From positions 1 through 64,000 of the forward strand of contig NZ_JARBTK010000007.1 in assembly GCF_029240215.1 (NCBI RefSeq): a stretch of DNA of 64,000 nucleotides, given 5' to 3'. Source of the DNA: Chryseobacterium sp. Lineage in GTDB: Bacteria > Bacteroidota > Bacteroidia > Flavobacteriales > Weeksellaceae. Positions 29,252-39,129 of the stretch are shown piece by piece (the first letter of the stretch is position 1; each line of letters begins with the position of its first letter). Position numbers and translations under genes: made by a program. Below the pieces are notes generated by a model that did not search any database, had not been told where the DNA came from, and was given only the letters and a program-made list of their open reading frames with translations.

Positions 29252-29968
29252 ATGTTGAATTTACCACAACATAAAAATACAATTGCTGATAAAGGATTTT
29301 CCGTTATCAGCAATGTTTTTTCTGAGGAAGAAATTGAGAAAATAATTGAAGTCATTCAGAATATTGACACTTCAAAAGATACCTTCAGGAAATCAGAAGA
29401 TCTTTTTGCGATCAGACAGTTTTTAAAGGAAATTCATGAAGTAAAAGATTTGATTTTTAATGAAAATTTAAAAACGATTATTAAAGAAATTTTTGGCGAA
29501 AATTATTTTGTCGTTAAAAGTATTTACTTCGATAAACCAGAAAAATCAAACTGGTACGTGGCTTATCATCAGGATCTGACCATTTCAGTTGATAAAAAAG
29601 TTGAACTGGAAAACTTCGGACCCTGGACGACAAAACAAAATCAGTTTGCCGTTCAGCCACCTTTACATATTCTTGAAAATATTTTTACGATAAGAATTCA
29701 TTTAGACGATACTGATGAGAATAACGGAGCCTTAAAAGTAGTTCCAAAATCTCACGCAAAAGGAATTTACAGACCAGAAAACATCGACTGGAATGTTGAG
29801 GCAGAAAATATTTGCAACGTAGAAAAAGGTGGTATTATGATCATGAAACCACTGCTTCTACATGGTTCGAACCGAACAACAAACGGAAAGAAAAGAAGAG
29901 TGATTCATATCGAATTTTCAGATAAAGAGCTTCCTGAAGAATTGAATTGGTCGGAGAAGATGAATTGA
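29252..29968 (+). CDS. phytanoyl-CoA dioxygenase family protein
   Basis: YHQDLTISVDKK, IRIHLDDTDENNGALKVVPKSHAKG, HGSNRTTNGKKRRVIHIEF. Confidence 0.88.
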   Translation: MLNLPQHKNTIADKGFSVISNVFSEEEIEKIIEVIQNIDTSKDTFRKSEDLFAIRQFLKEIHEVKDLIFNENLKTIIKEIFGENYFVVKSIYFDKPEKSNWYVAYHQDLTISVDKKVELENFGPWTTKQNQFAVQPPLHILENIFTIRIHLDDTDENNGALKVVPKSHAKGIYRPENIDWNVEAENICNVEKGGIMIMKPLLLHGSNRTTNGKKRRVIHIEFSDKELPEELNWSEKMN

Positions 29969-30108
29969 TTTTATTTTATTTAAGTTTGAATCTAATACTT
30001 TAATTATTTAAGATTTGCAGATATAAAAAAAAATATTGATTTGACAAGAAATGCTAATCCTAATTTAGACTTTTGGAATTATTTATTAGAATGATTCTTT
30101 TGGGCAGC

Positions 30109-30263
30109 TGAGATTCCTCCGGAATGACAAACTTTGCAGTAAATTGGAAAATCAGAAGAGCCTTTGTCATTCCGGAGGAATCTTAACAACGTCTGTATTT
30201 AAATAATAATGTGAAGATTCCTCCAAAATCGCAGATTCGACGAAGTCAATGACAAACCTTTGG
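30109..30263. repeat. dispersed inverted-repeat element, family A, composite with three arms
   Basis: gagattcctccggaatgacaaac / gtcattccggaggaatcttaac / gaagattcctccaaaatcgcagattcgacgaagtcaatgacaaac; third arm is related to the reverse complement of 21020-21066. Confidence 0.8.
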
Positions 30264-30310
30264 TCCATTTATTTCATTATTGCTCTAAACCGATAATCAT
30301 AAATAAATAA

Positions 30311-30356
30311 ATAAATAAATAAACCTCTTCCAAATCGAAAGAGGTTTATTTATTAA
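30311..30356 (-). terminator. terminator with TAAA-repeat-extended stem
   Basis: aataaataaacctcttccaaatcgaaagaggtttatttatt. Confidence 0.7.
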
Positions 30357-30369
30357 AAAAAAATCAGTC

Positions 30370-33180
30370 TTACTTCACAGAAATCTCATCCACAAAAATG
30401 TAAGCATCACCACCTGCACCTTGATGCCATTCCGGAAGTTTACCGAAGTGATATGCTTTTACCTTAAGATAACGGGCTTCTGTCGGAAGAACTTCAGTCG
30501 AGAAATTTTTCACCTGAACTTTTTCGTCTTTAGCATCAATGTCATTTTCCAAAGTTTTTAGAAGAATAAAAGTTTTACCATCCATTGATGCATAATATTC
30601 CACTTTTTTAGGCATTAAAATCCATGCGCGGCTGTCCTGTAAGTACGTTGAAGAAATCTGACTGATCTGTTGGGGAGACTTAAAATCAATAATTGCTTCC
30701 ACAGTTTGCCCTTGGTAACCCTGCCATTCTCCTTTTCTCCAATTGGTATCACCGTTGATTCCGTCAATTAAAGAGAACTTTCCGCCTGCTGTGTATTGAG
30801 GATTAACGTTGGCATTGATGGTAATATCCCAATGATTGGGTCTTCTGTTAAAATTCGCAGTCGTAATGCCGCTTTTCTCGCCATTTCTTTCAGCATATGT
30901 AGAAACTTGCGTTGTTTTATTGATGGTAAATGGTTCTTTGTAGACTTTAAACGTTTTTCTCACATTGGCGTCATTTTCATCCATCGTTATGTAATAGACT
31001 TTATCTTTTTCGTTCAACGGTGTGATTTTTACCTGAGTGGTAAAATCAAAAAGTCTGTCAGCAGCGATTACCGGAGAAGCAGTTTGTTCAGGATATTTTA
31101 AATCTTTTGCAACTTTTACATTTTCAAAACCTAAATGTTTAAGTTCACTTTTCGGAGTGTTTTTAGTAATAATTCTAGTCGTTCCATCTTCGAGATGTAA
31201 TTTAATTTCATCAAAATAAGGTGTCACCGTTTCCCATTCAGGTTTCCCCGGAGTTACAGCATAAATTCCCATAGAACTCAAAATAAACCATGCACTCATC
31301 TGTCCACAATCTTCATTTCCAATCAATCCATCTGGCGAATTTTTGTAGAAATTATCAAGAATATATTTGATTTTCGCTTCCGTTTTTTGTGGTTTATCAA
31401 CGAAATTATAAAGGTAAGCAATGTGATGACTCGGCTCATTTCCTTGTGCATACTGTCCCATTAATCCTGTAATATCTACTTGTTCTCTTCCTGTTGTTTT
31501 ATCAGAAGCAGAGAAAATCGCATCAATGAATTGTTCAAATTTTTCTTTTCCGCCATGTACTTCGATCAATCCCGGAATATCCTGCGGAACGGAGTATGAG
31601 TAATGCCACGAATTTCCTTCCGTATAATTGTTGTTCACTTCACTTGGATCAAACGGTTCATACCAGTTTCCGTTCTTTCTTGCCTGCATAAAACCGTTTT
31701 TCGGATTGTAAAGGTTTTTCCAATTTTGAGAACGTTTCATGAAGTATTCGTAATCTTCTTTTTTGTTTAAAATTTTTGCCATTTGAGCAATACACCAGTC
31801 ATCATAGGCATATTCTACAGTTTTAGAAACGCTTTCATGCTCATCATCAATGCTGATGTAGTTGTTCTGTTTGTAAGCGTTTAACCCAAAAAGATCCTTC
31901 ATTGCCGAATTTTTTGAAGCTTCAAACGCTTTTTCATAATCAAAACCTGTAATTCCTTTTGCCATCGCATCTGCAATCACAGAAACGCCATGGTAACCAA
32001 TCATACATTCCGTTTCATTGGAAGCCAGTTCCCAAACAGGAATTCTTCCGCCTTGTTCACGTTGTTTAATGAAAGTGTTGATGAAATCTGCCGTTCTTTT
32101 TCTGTCGATTAAAGTCATCAAAGGATGCGCTCCTCTGAAAGTATCCCAAAGCGAGAAAACGGAGTAGTATCCAAAATCTTTCGCCATGTAAAATTTGTTA
32201 TCTCTTCCACGATATTTTCCGTCAACATCCATATTGATATTGGGTTGCGTGAAAACGTGGTATAAAGCCGTGTAGAAAACGGTAAGTTTATCTTTGTCAG
32301 AAGATTTTACTTCAATTTTTGAAAGTTCTTTGTTCCAATCTGCTTCGGCTTGTTTTTTAATGATTTCAAAATCATTTGAATTTCCTTCAGCCAGCATGTT
32401 TTTTCCTGCACCTTCGTAATCTGTAGGAGAAATTGAAACTTTTACGAGAATTTTCTCGCCTTTTTTGACCTTTGTCGAAAACGCCATCTTCCGTTCAGTC
32501 AATTTCTCAGTTACAAAACCTATTTGTGGATTTTCTGTTCCTTTCACATTCCTGCTCCAAGGCATCGGTTTAGAAAACTCAATTCTTGCATAGATATATT
32601 GGTTTGTCGCCCAGGCTTCACTTCTTCTAAAAACCTCAATCGTTTTATCATCGATAATTTTAACTTCACCTTCCAACAATTTATCTCTGTGATTTAAATC
32701 TAAAATAATATTGGCGTTTCCGGCTTTGTTAAATGTGTACTCGTGATAACCAACCCTTTTTGTTGTGGTTAAACGTACATCGATGTTGTGTTTGTCTAAT
32801 TTAACCGAATAAAATCCAGCCGTTGCTTTCTCGTTTTTGTGTGAAAATTTTGATGAATATTCTTTTGGAGTCAGTCCCGGATTTCCCATTGTCGGCATCA
32901 ACATAATGTCTCCGTAATCAGAAACTCCCGTTCCATTTAAGTGTGTATGTGAAAATCCATAAATTACCGAATCTGAATAATGATAACCACTGCAGCCGTC
33001 CCAACTTCCGTCAATTCTTGTATCGGGAGAAAGCTGAACCATCCCGAAAGGGACGATGGCGCCGGGAAAAGTATGACCGTGACCGCCTGTTCCAATGAAA
33101 GGATTCACGTATTGCGAATAATTTTGTGAAAATAAATTATGGCTAATCAATCCTAAAAGAATGAAGAAAAATTTTTGCAT
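30370..33180 (-). CDS. GH92 family glycosyl hydrolase (alpha-mannosidase), secreted
   Basis: YVNPFIGTGGHGHTFPGAIVPFGMVQLSPDTR, SLWDTFRGAHPL, GNEDCGQMSAWFILSSMGIYAVTPG; C-terminal discoidin-like region. Confidence 0.95.
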   Translation of the reverse strand: MQKFFFILLGLISHNLFSQNYSQYVNPFIGTGGHGHTFPGAIVPFGMVQLSPDTRIDGSWDGCSGYHYSDSVIYGFSHTHLNGTGVSDYGDIMLMPTMGNPGLTPKEYSSKFSHKNEKATAGFYSVKLDKHNIDVRLTTTKRVGYHEYTFNKAGNANIILDLNHRDKLLEGEVKIIDDKTIEVFRRSEAWATNQYIYARIEFSKPMPWSRNVKGTENPQIGFVTEKLTERKMAFSTKVKKGEKILVKVSISPTDYEGAGKNMLAEGNSNDFEIIKKQAEADWNKELSKIEVKSSDKDKLTVFYTALYHVFTQPNINMDVDGKYRGRDNKFYMAKDFGYYSVFSLWDTFRGAHPLMTLIDRKRTADFINTFIKQREQGGRIPVWELASNETECMIGYHGVSVIADAMAKGITGFDYEKAFEASKNSAMKDLFGLNAYKQNNYISIDDEHESVSKTVEYAYDDWCIAQMAKILNKKEDYEYFMKRSQNWKNLYNPKNGFMQARKNGNWYEPFDPSEVNNNYTEGNSWHYSYSVPQDIPGLIEVHGGKEKFEQFIDAIFSASDKTTGREQVDITGLMGQYAQGNEPSHHIAYLYNFVDKPQKTEAKIKYILDNFYKNSPDGLIGNEDCGQMSAWFILSSMGIYAVTPGKPEWETVTPYFDEIKLHLEDGTTRIITKNTPKSELKHLGFENVKVAKDLKYPEQTASPVIAADRLFDFTTQVKITPLNEKDKVYYITMDENDANVRKTFKVYKEPFTINKTTQVSTYAERNGEKSGITTANFNRRPNHWDITINANVNPQYTAGGKFSLIDGINGDTNWRKGEWQGYQGQTVEAIIDFKSPQQISQISSTYLQDSRAWILMPKKVEYYASMDGKTFILLKTLENDIDAKDEKVQVKNFSTEVLPTEARYLKVKAYHFGKLPEWHQGAGGDAYIFVDEISVK

Positions 33181-33255
33181 GAGTTTAAAATTAAAATCCC
33201 CCTAAAATACTACAATAATTCGTTCCACAAAAGAATTTATCTATCGCCATCTTTA

Positions 33256-33289
33256 TTGATTCTAAATAGCTAAAATTTCCGTAAATTTG
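33256..33289 (+). promoter_or_regulatory. candidate promoter TTG-N23-TAAATTTG for mrp
   Basis: TTG 33256-33258, TAAATTTG 33282-33289, ATG at 33308. Confidence 0.55.
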
Positions 33290-33307
33290 TTGACAATTTA
33301 TATTTTT

Positions 33308-34411
33308 ATGTTGACTAAAGAAAAGGTTCAGGATTTCCTTAAAGAAATAGAAGTAGATGATTTGGTGAGTAACTTTCAGGTAATGGGCAGCGATGTGTAT
33401 ATTGACATGACCGCTCATTCACCGGCAATGCACGAAAAAAAGAAGCTTGAGGCAGCAATGAAACAGGCTTTTGCAAGTGAATTTGGAGAAGAAATTAATT
33501 TAAAATTAAAAATAGTTTCTCCCGAGCCGAGCGAAGTTCAGCTAAGTCAGATTAAAGGAAAACAAATTCCTGGAATTCAAAATATTATCGCCATCGCATC
33601 CGGAAAGGGTGGTGTTGGTAAGTCTACGGTTGCTGCCAATCTTGCCGTGACTTTAGCAAAAATGGGTTTTAAAGTTGGAATTTTAGATGCCGATATTTAC
33701 GGACCGTCTGTTCCGACAATGTTTGACACAGAAGGTCAAAAGCCAATTTCTGTTGACGTCAACGGAAAAAGCTTAATGAAGCCTATCGAAAATTACGGTG
33801 TGAAAATGCTTTCCATCGGATATTTTTCAGGAGCAAACCAGGCGGTAGTCTGGAGAGGTCCAATGGCTTCAAAAGCCTTAAACCAGATGATCAGAGATGC
33901 GGCTTGGGGAGAATTGGATTTCTTGTTGATTGACCTTCCTCCGGGAACGGGTGATATTCATTTATCAATCATTCAGGAAGTTCCGGTAACGGGAGCGGTG
34001 ATTGTAAGTACACCTCAACACGTTGCTTTGGCGGATGTTAGAAAAGGAATTGCAATGTTCCAGATGGAAAGTATCAACATTCCGGTACTTGGATTGATAG
34101 AAAACATGGCGTATTTTACACCGGAAGAATTACCTGACAATAAATATTATATCTTTGGAAACCAGGGAGCACAATATTTAGCTGAAGATTTGAACATTCC
34201 TGTTTTGGGTGAAATTCCATTGATTCAGAGCATTAGAGAAGCGGGAGACGTAGGAAGACCTGCAGCGCTTCAGGAAAATTCAAAAATTGCAGAAATCTAT
34301 GTAGAGACTGCAAGAAAAATGGTTGAGAGTCTAGTAGAAAGGAATAAATTTCTACCGCCTACAGAAGCCGTGAAAATCACGACTATGGCAGGTTGCTCAC
34401 CAAAAAAATAA
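33308..34411 (+). CDS. Mrp/NBP35 family ATP-binding protein (Fe-S carrier)
   Basis: IASGKGGVGKSTVAANLAVTLAK, LDADIYGPSVPTMF, LIDLPPGTGDIHLS; start set at internal ATG 33308. Confidence 0.94.
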   Translation: MLTKEKVQDFLKEIEVDDLVSNFQVMGSDVYIDMTAHSPAMHEKKKLEAAMKQAFASEFGEEINLKLKIVSPEPSEVQLSQIKGKQIPGIQNIIAIASGKGGVGKSTVAANLAVTLAKMGFKVGILDADIYGPSVPTMFDTEGQKPISVDVNGKSLMKPIENYGVKMLSIGYFSGANQAVVWRGPMASKALNQMIRDAAWGELDFLLIDLPPGTGDIHLSIIQEVPVTGAVIVSTPQHVALADVRKGIAMFQMESINIPVLGLIENMAYFTPEELPDNKYYIFGNQGAQYLAEDLNIPVLGEIPLIQSIREAGDVGRPAALQENSKIAEIYVETARKMVESLVERNKFLPPTEAVKITTMAGCSPKK

Positions 34412-34452
34412 ATAATGATTTCAAATTAATTTTTGAAAAACCAAATTCAAAT

Positions 34453-34701
34453 ATGGAGACAAATATAGCACACGAACAAACTGTAACTAAGGTAATGGAA
34501 GCTCTTGAAAGCATTCGTCCGTTTCTGAACAAAGACGGTGGAGATATTGAGTTGATTGATGTGAAAGAAGATACTGTTTATGTAAAGCTTTTGGGAAACT
34601 GCTCTGGCTGTTCTCTGAACTTTTCAACCCTGAAACTGGGTGTAGAAAATACCATTAAACAACACGCTCCTGAGATTACGAAAGTAGTGAACGTAGAATA
34701 A
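34453..34701 (+). CDS. NifU family (C-terminal domain) Fe-S scaffold protein
   Basis: IRPFLNKDGGDIELIDVKEDTVYVKLLGNCSGCSLNFSTLK; start set at ATG 34453. Confidence 0.92.
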   Translation: METNIAHEQTVTKVMEALESIRPFLNKDGGDIELIDVKEDTVYVKLLGNCSGCSLNFSTLKLGVENTIKQHAPEITKVVNVE

Positions 34702-34724
34702 AAAATACCTAATATATTTTTTGA

Positions 34725-34751
34725 AGACAGGCTTTTAGTCTGTCTTTTTTT
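34725..34751 (+). terminator. terminator
   Basis: agacaggcttttagtctgtcttttttt. Confidence 0.65.
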
Positions 34752-35061
34752 GCTTTTAACAAAATCGTTTTTGTTCTGAAAAGTGTGGTTTTGGTTGATT
34801 AGTGATCTGTTTTGGTCTCACACTGGGAATTTTACCTTCCGAACCGAAAATTTCTGCTTCAGGATAAACTTGTTTAGGTATTGTATCGAATTTTTTTGGT
34901 TTTGAACGATATTCTTTCGGTCTTTTACTCTATCGTTTCGGTTGTTTAGAGGTTGGTTTCGGTTATTAACCGAAAAATATACGTTATGAACCAGAAACTT
35001 TAGGTATTGAACCGAATCGTTTATGTTTAGAACCGAATCTTATTATTAAATAACCGTATTG
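34747..35061. repeat. phase-locked 21-bp degenerate tandem array, 15 units
   Basis: Unit starts at 34747+21n without any indel, e.g. ttttggttttgaacgatattc, tttcggttattaaccgaaaaa, tttaggtattgaaccgaatcg, tttatgtttagaaccgaatct. Confidence 0.88.
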
Positions 35062-35121
35062 TATAAATGAAAACCACAGGCTAAACCTTGACAAGGTTGA
35101 CTGCACAAGATTTACTTAAAC

Positions 35122-35148
35122 AAAAAAGCCCCGGAAAAACCGAGGCTA
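35122..35148 (-). terminator. terminator
   Basis: agcctcggtttttccggggcttttttg on minus strand. Confidence 0.6.
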
Positions 35149-35171
35149 CATTAAAATCAAATATATAAAAG

Positions 35172-38100
35172 TTACTTTACAATTACTCTTTTTACCTGTC
35201 CTTCAGAAGTTTTGATTAAATAAACTCCTGTTGATAATTTTGAAGTATCAATCGTCAAAGCATTCTTTTCTTTTCCAAGTAATTTTCCAGACATATCGTA
35301 CAATTCATAACCTTGAGCTCTGTTAAAATACAATATATTTCCTTTGTTTACAGGATTCGGGAAGATATTGAATGTTGCTTTTTCAGTTTTCACTTCTCCT
35401 GTAGATAAAGTTGGGGAAGGAGCAACTTCGTACATTGATAAAGTTCCGCTGATTTCGTTGGCAACAATTACATAGCCTTTTCCTGTTGTTGTATTTTGAG
35501 GAGCGATGTATGTAATTCCTTCCGGACCGTTATCACCTCCAAATGCAGAAGTGCTTCTGGAATGCTTGTAATCTGTAAATGTTACATTGTTGGGATCTGT
35601 TACGTTGTATACCATGACACCTCCCGTTCTTTCTAATGTGATGAAGGCGAAAGTTTGTCCGTTGATCGTTCCTAAAGTTACGCCTTCAGGTTCCGGACCT
35701 TTTGCACGGCTTCTTGCTTTTGCGCCGTTTGCTTCATTATCAGCGTTGAAAATTAATGGATGATTGGCTGCAGTATATCTTTCAAACTGATCTCCGCTGT
35801 CATAAACGATTTGTTTTGTGTCAGCATTGAAGATTGAGAACGAACGAGCTCCCAAAGCATGAATTTCCTCATATTCTGCATCGGCATCTGTATTTCCGTT
35901 CACACTTGTTACTCTGAATCTTCCTAAATTATTTGAAGATTTTAAAATTGAAGCATTTGGGAAAACTGTTGAATCTAAACCGTAAGTTGCGGCACCCACA
36001 GTAGTTCTTTCGCTGAATCCTCCCAAATCTTTTTCATCTCCTTCGTTGGCTGTAACGATATAGTTTGTATTTCCTACTTGATAAGATGCCATTGCATCCG
36101 GATTGTAATAAGCTTTTACAGGCCAGTTGGCGATTAATATTTCTCCGTTGTTATCAGAAGCATCAAAACCGTTTCCTGGAAGACTCATGTCTTTTTTACC
36201 TAATCCCCAAATGTTGGTAAGTGTTTTTGTAGCTAAATTTACCTCAATCACGGCATTGTTTTCCTGACAAGAAACCCAGGCTTTTTGGTTATCTGCGCTG
36301 ATTGCGATGTATTCAGGTTCAAGATCCTGAGCCAAAGTGCTTGTAGATTTTACTTTTCTTACTCCTGAAGCAGCCAATGTTGCTTCCTGACCGTTAAACT
36401 GAGTAAATCCAAGTGTAGTTACATTCGTTTGTGTTAATGCCTGAATTCCAGCAACAGTTAATGAAGGAATGTCAATAATACTGATCGAGCCTTCCGGATC
36501 AACTGTGTATGCATCGTTTGGTTCGCCTTCATTCGCCGTCATTACTTTTGTTCCGTCCGGTGAAAAAGTAATCATATCCGGTAAAACTCCTACAGAAACC
36601 TGCTTCAGGAAAGTCCCGTTAATATCGAAGAAAACAACAGATCCATTGCTTTGTGCATTGGTTCCGTTTGGAGAAGCTACTGCAATTATTCCGTTTTTCA
36701 CGGCGATACTTGTGATTCCACCGTAAGGAAGCATATTTACTGTACTAATTACAGTTGGTGCAAGTGGATTGGCAAAATTGATGATGTCGAAAACATCTGT
36801 TAAAGAACTGATTGTGAAAAGTCTTTGTGTTGCAGGATCGTGAACTACAATTTCTGTTGAGCTTGTGCTATTTCCTGAAGGGTCAAAGCTTCCGATATAA
36901 TTTAACTGAACCTGATTTGATGCAACCGGAGCTGCTTTATCATTATCAACAATATAAACAGTAGATAAGGCTTCACCGGAAATGGTTGCTCCAACAGGAT
37001 TTTCAAGACTTAAAACAAAATATTCAGCCATTTGTTCTTCCAAAGTATCATCAATAATTGGAATATTAACCGTAACGCTTGTCGTTGCCGGAGTAATATT
37101 AATGGTTTGATTTGCTAAAGTAAAATCACTGGTGTTTGCTGTATTAAAAGGTGCAGGTTTTACAACCAGATTCACCGTTGCATTTGAAGGATTGTTAACA
37201 TTGATCTTAAATGCCAACGTTCCTGAATTTTCGTTAACCTTTACAAATGTTTTATCTAATGAAATTGATGTTCCTGCCGTAGTGAAAGTTGTAGAAGTTG
37301 CCGTTGTCACTGCATTATCACTTGTGTCTTCTACCATATTTGGTTTTAATGCTAAATAATACGCCTGATTCGGAACCAAACCTCCAGTAGGAATTACCGT
37401 AATCTGATTATTAGCAAAAGTTGTAGTGAAAGGAACAACTGCTCCTGTTGCATTGCTTAATCTTAATTCGATTAAATTTTGAGCATTTGCGGCGGTAATT
37501 GCTGAGTTGTCAAGCAGTCTTACATTTTCGTTAAATGTAATGGTAGGATTTGTTGTTGTAGAAGCGTTGTTTACATTATTCGCAGGCAAATAGGTCACAG
37601 TGGGTGGAGTAGTGTCAACTCCACCAACTGCCGTTGCGTCAACCGTGAAATTGTCAAAACGATTGTTTCCTACATTTCCTCCTGCTCCTGTTGCGAACTG
37701 AACTTTAAGTTTAAAATTAGGGTTGTTTGATGCTCCCGAAATTGTTGAAAAATCAAAAGTAACCAGTTGCGGATTGGCATCTAAAGTAGTAACGGTTTGA
37801 TAGGGTATAAAAGTAGTTCCGTCCAAAGAATAAGACCACGATTGCGTTCCAGCTCCCGAACCAGACCTTCTTGTTGTAAATTTTACAACCACATTATTAT
37901 ATCCAGTGGTTGGTAAATTAAATTGTACATTCCCGTTGATCGGATAATTGTATCTCAAATGTGTACCTGAAGGGTCTCCGTTTCTTGCGTTTAAATTCTC
38001 AACATTAAAGTTTTGTGATGTTCCTCCTGCAAAATCAATGAAAGTATCTGTATTTCCCGTTCCTGTTGAAACCGCAGTGATAGATCCGTTTAAAAGCGTT

Positions 38101-38237
38101 GAAGTGGGAGCTGTAATAGCTGCAACTGAAGCGTTGTTGTTAAAATTCCAGTAATGAATCAAAGTCTGTCCGGAAACTGCGCCATGAAACAACGCAGCAA
38201 TGGGTAATAAACTTCTTAAAAGGTATTTGTTCCTCAT
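35172..38237 (-). CDS. choice-of-anchor I family protein with Ig-like and Calx-beta-like regions and T9SS type A sorting domain
   Basis: 1021 aa; ITFNENVRLLDN Ig-like, Calx-beta-like segment, EPEGVTLGTINGQTFAFITLERTGGVMVYNV, C-terminal FNIFPNPVNKGN...STGVYLIKTSEGQVKRVIVK. Confidence 0.85.
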   Translation of the reverse strand: MRNKYLLRSLLPIAALFHGAVSGQTLIHYWNFNNNASVAAITAPTSTLLNGSITAVSTGTGNTDTFIDFAGGTSQNFNVENLNARNGDPSGTHLRYNYPINGNVQFNLPTTGYNNVVVKFTTRRSGSGAGTQSWSYSLDGTTFIPYQTVTTLDANPQLVTFDFSTISGASNNPNFKLKVQFATGAGGNVGNNRFDNFTVDATAVGGVDTTPPTVTYLPANNVNNASTTTNPTITFNENVRLLDNSAITAANAQNLIELRLSNATGAVVPFTTTFANNQITVIPTGGLVPNQAYYLALKPNMVEDTSDNAVTTATSTTFTTAGTSISLDKTFVKVNENSGTLAFKINVNNPSNATVNLVVKPAPFNTANTSDFTLANQTINITPATTSVTVNIPIIDDTLEEQMAEYFVLSLENPVGATISGEALSTVYIVDNDKAAPVASNQVQLNYIGSFDPSGNSTSSTEIVVHDPATQRLFTISSLTDVFDIINFANPLAPTVISTVNMLPYGGITSIAVKNGIIAVASPNGTNAQSNGSVVFFDINGTFLKQVSVGVLPDMITFSPDGTKVMTANEGEPNDAYTVDPEGSISIIDIPSLTVAGIQALTQTNVTTLGFTQFNGQEATLAASGVRKVKSTSTLAQDLEPEYIAISADNQKAWVSCQENNAVIEVNLATKTLTNIWGLGKKDMSLPGNGFDASDNNGEILIANWPVKAYYNPDAMASYQVGNTNYIVTANEGDEKDLGGFSERTTVGAATYGLDSTVFPNASILKSSNNLGRFRVTSVNGNTDADAEYEEIHALGARSFSIFNADTKQIVYDSGDQFERYTAANHPLIFNADNEANGAKARSRAKGPEPEGVTLGTINGQTFAFITLERTGGVMVYNVTDPNNVTFTDYKHSRSTSAFGGDNGPEGITYIAPQNTTTGKGYVIVANEISGTLSMYEVAPSPTLSTGEVKTEKATFNIFPNPVNKGNILYFNRAQGYELYDMSGKLLGKEKNALTIDTSKLSTGVYLIKTSEGQVKRVIVK

Positions 38238-38336
38238 TTTTACAATATTTAGATTGTTGCAAAAATGAAGATTATTCTCTGTGAGGGTTTTAATTAAACT
38301 TTAACAAATGATTAATTGTGTGTATCAAATCCTGAA

Positions 38337-38981
38337 TCAGTTTGCCAGATTTTTAATGTCTTCGATTTCCAGAACAGATTCGGGGTAACCTCGTTTTACG
38401 ACATTAATCATTGCTTCTCCGACCTGATGTAGCGATAATGTTTTTGAAGGCGAAATCATCGGGAAAAACCAGACGAAAGGTTTGAAAAGCATTTTTACGT
38501 TTTTTTGACCTTCAACCGGTTTCATAAACCCCGGACGGAAATTGTAGACCGCTTTAAAACCAAGTTTCTGTAAATTATTTTCGGTTTTTCCTTTTACTCT
38601 TGCCCACATGAATTTTCCATTTTCGGAGCTGTCTGTGTAAACTCCTGACACAAAATTGAAAGTGCTTTCAGGGTTTTGATTTAAAACTGCTTTTGCAAAA
38701 TGTAGTGTTGTATCATAAGTAATTTTGGTGTAATCTTGTTCGTTCATTCCCATGCTGCTGATTCCTGCGCAGAAAAAACATGCGTCGTAACCTTTTAAAT
38801 TTTCGTCGTTAAGGTTTATTTTTAAAAAATCAGGGACGAGATATTCTTTCAGCTTTGCATGTTTTTTCCCGGATGGTTTTCTGCTGACGCTCAGGATTTC
38901 AAAAACATCAGGATTTTCAAGACATTCCATTAACACTCCTTCACCTACCATTCCTGTTGCTCCTGTGAGAATTACTTTCAT
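38337..38981 (-). CDS. NAD(P)-binding epimerase/SDR-like protein
   Basis: MKVILTGATGMVGEGVLMECLENPDVFEILSVSRK. Confidence 0.85.
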   Translation of the reverse strand: MKVILTGATGMVGEGVLMECLENPDVFEILSVSRKPSGKKHAKLKEYLVPDFLKINLNDENLKGYDACFFCAGISSMGMNEQDYTKITYDTTLHFAKAVLNQNPESTFNFVSGVYTDSSENGKFMWARVKGKTENNLQKLGFKAVYNFRPGFMKPVEGQKNVKMLFKPFVWFFPMISPSKTLSLHQVGEAMINVVKRGYPESVLEIEDIKNLAN

Positions 38982-39129
38982 TTAAGTTTATTTTTTAGTT
39001 GTTTTGAATGACGTTTGTTTCTTTAGAATTACTTTAATAATAGAGTACGATTAATGAAAATTTAAATCTGATATGTGAAGATTATGCTTATAAAAATTAT
39101 AAAGTTAACCTGAATTTCTGTTTATTGGT

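Noticed and set aside
30300-30322. (TAAA)n microsatellite as a phase-variation tract
   Set aside because: It is downstream of genes and forms part of the terminator stem; no coding frame or promoter spacing would be altered
34747-35061. 21-bp array as a CRISPR array
   Set aside because: Units are contiguous and divergent with no repeat/spacer alternation, repeat length is too short, and no cas genes are present
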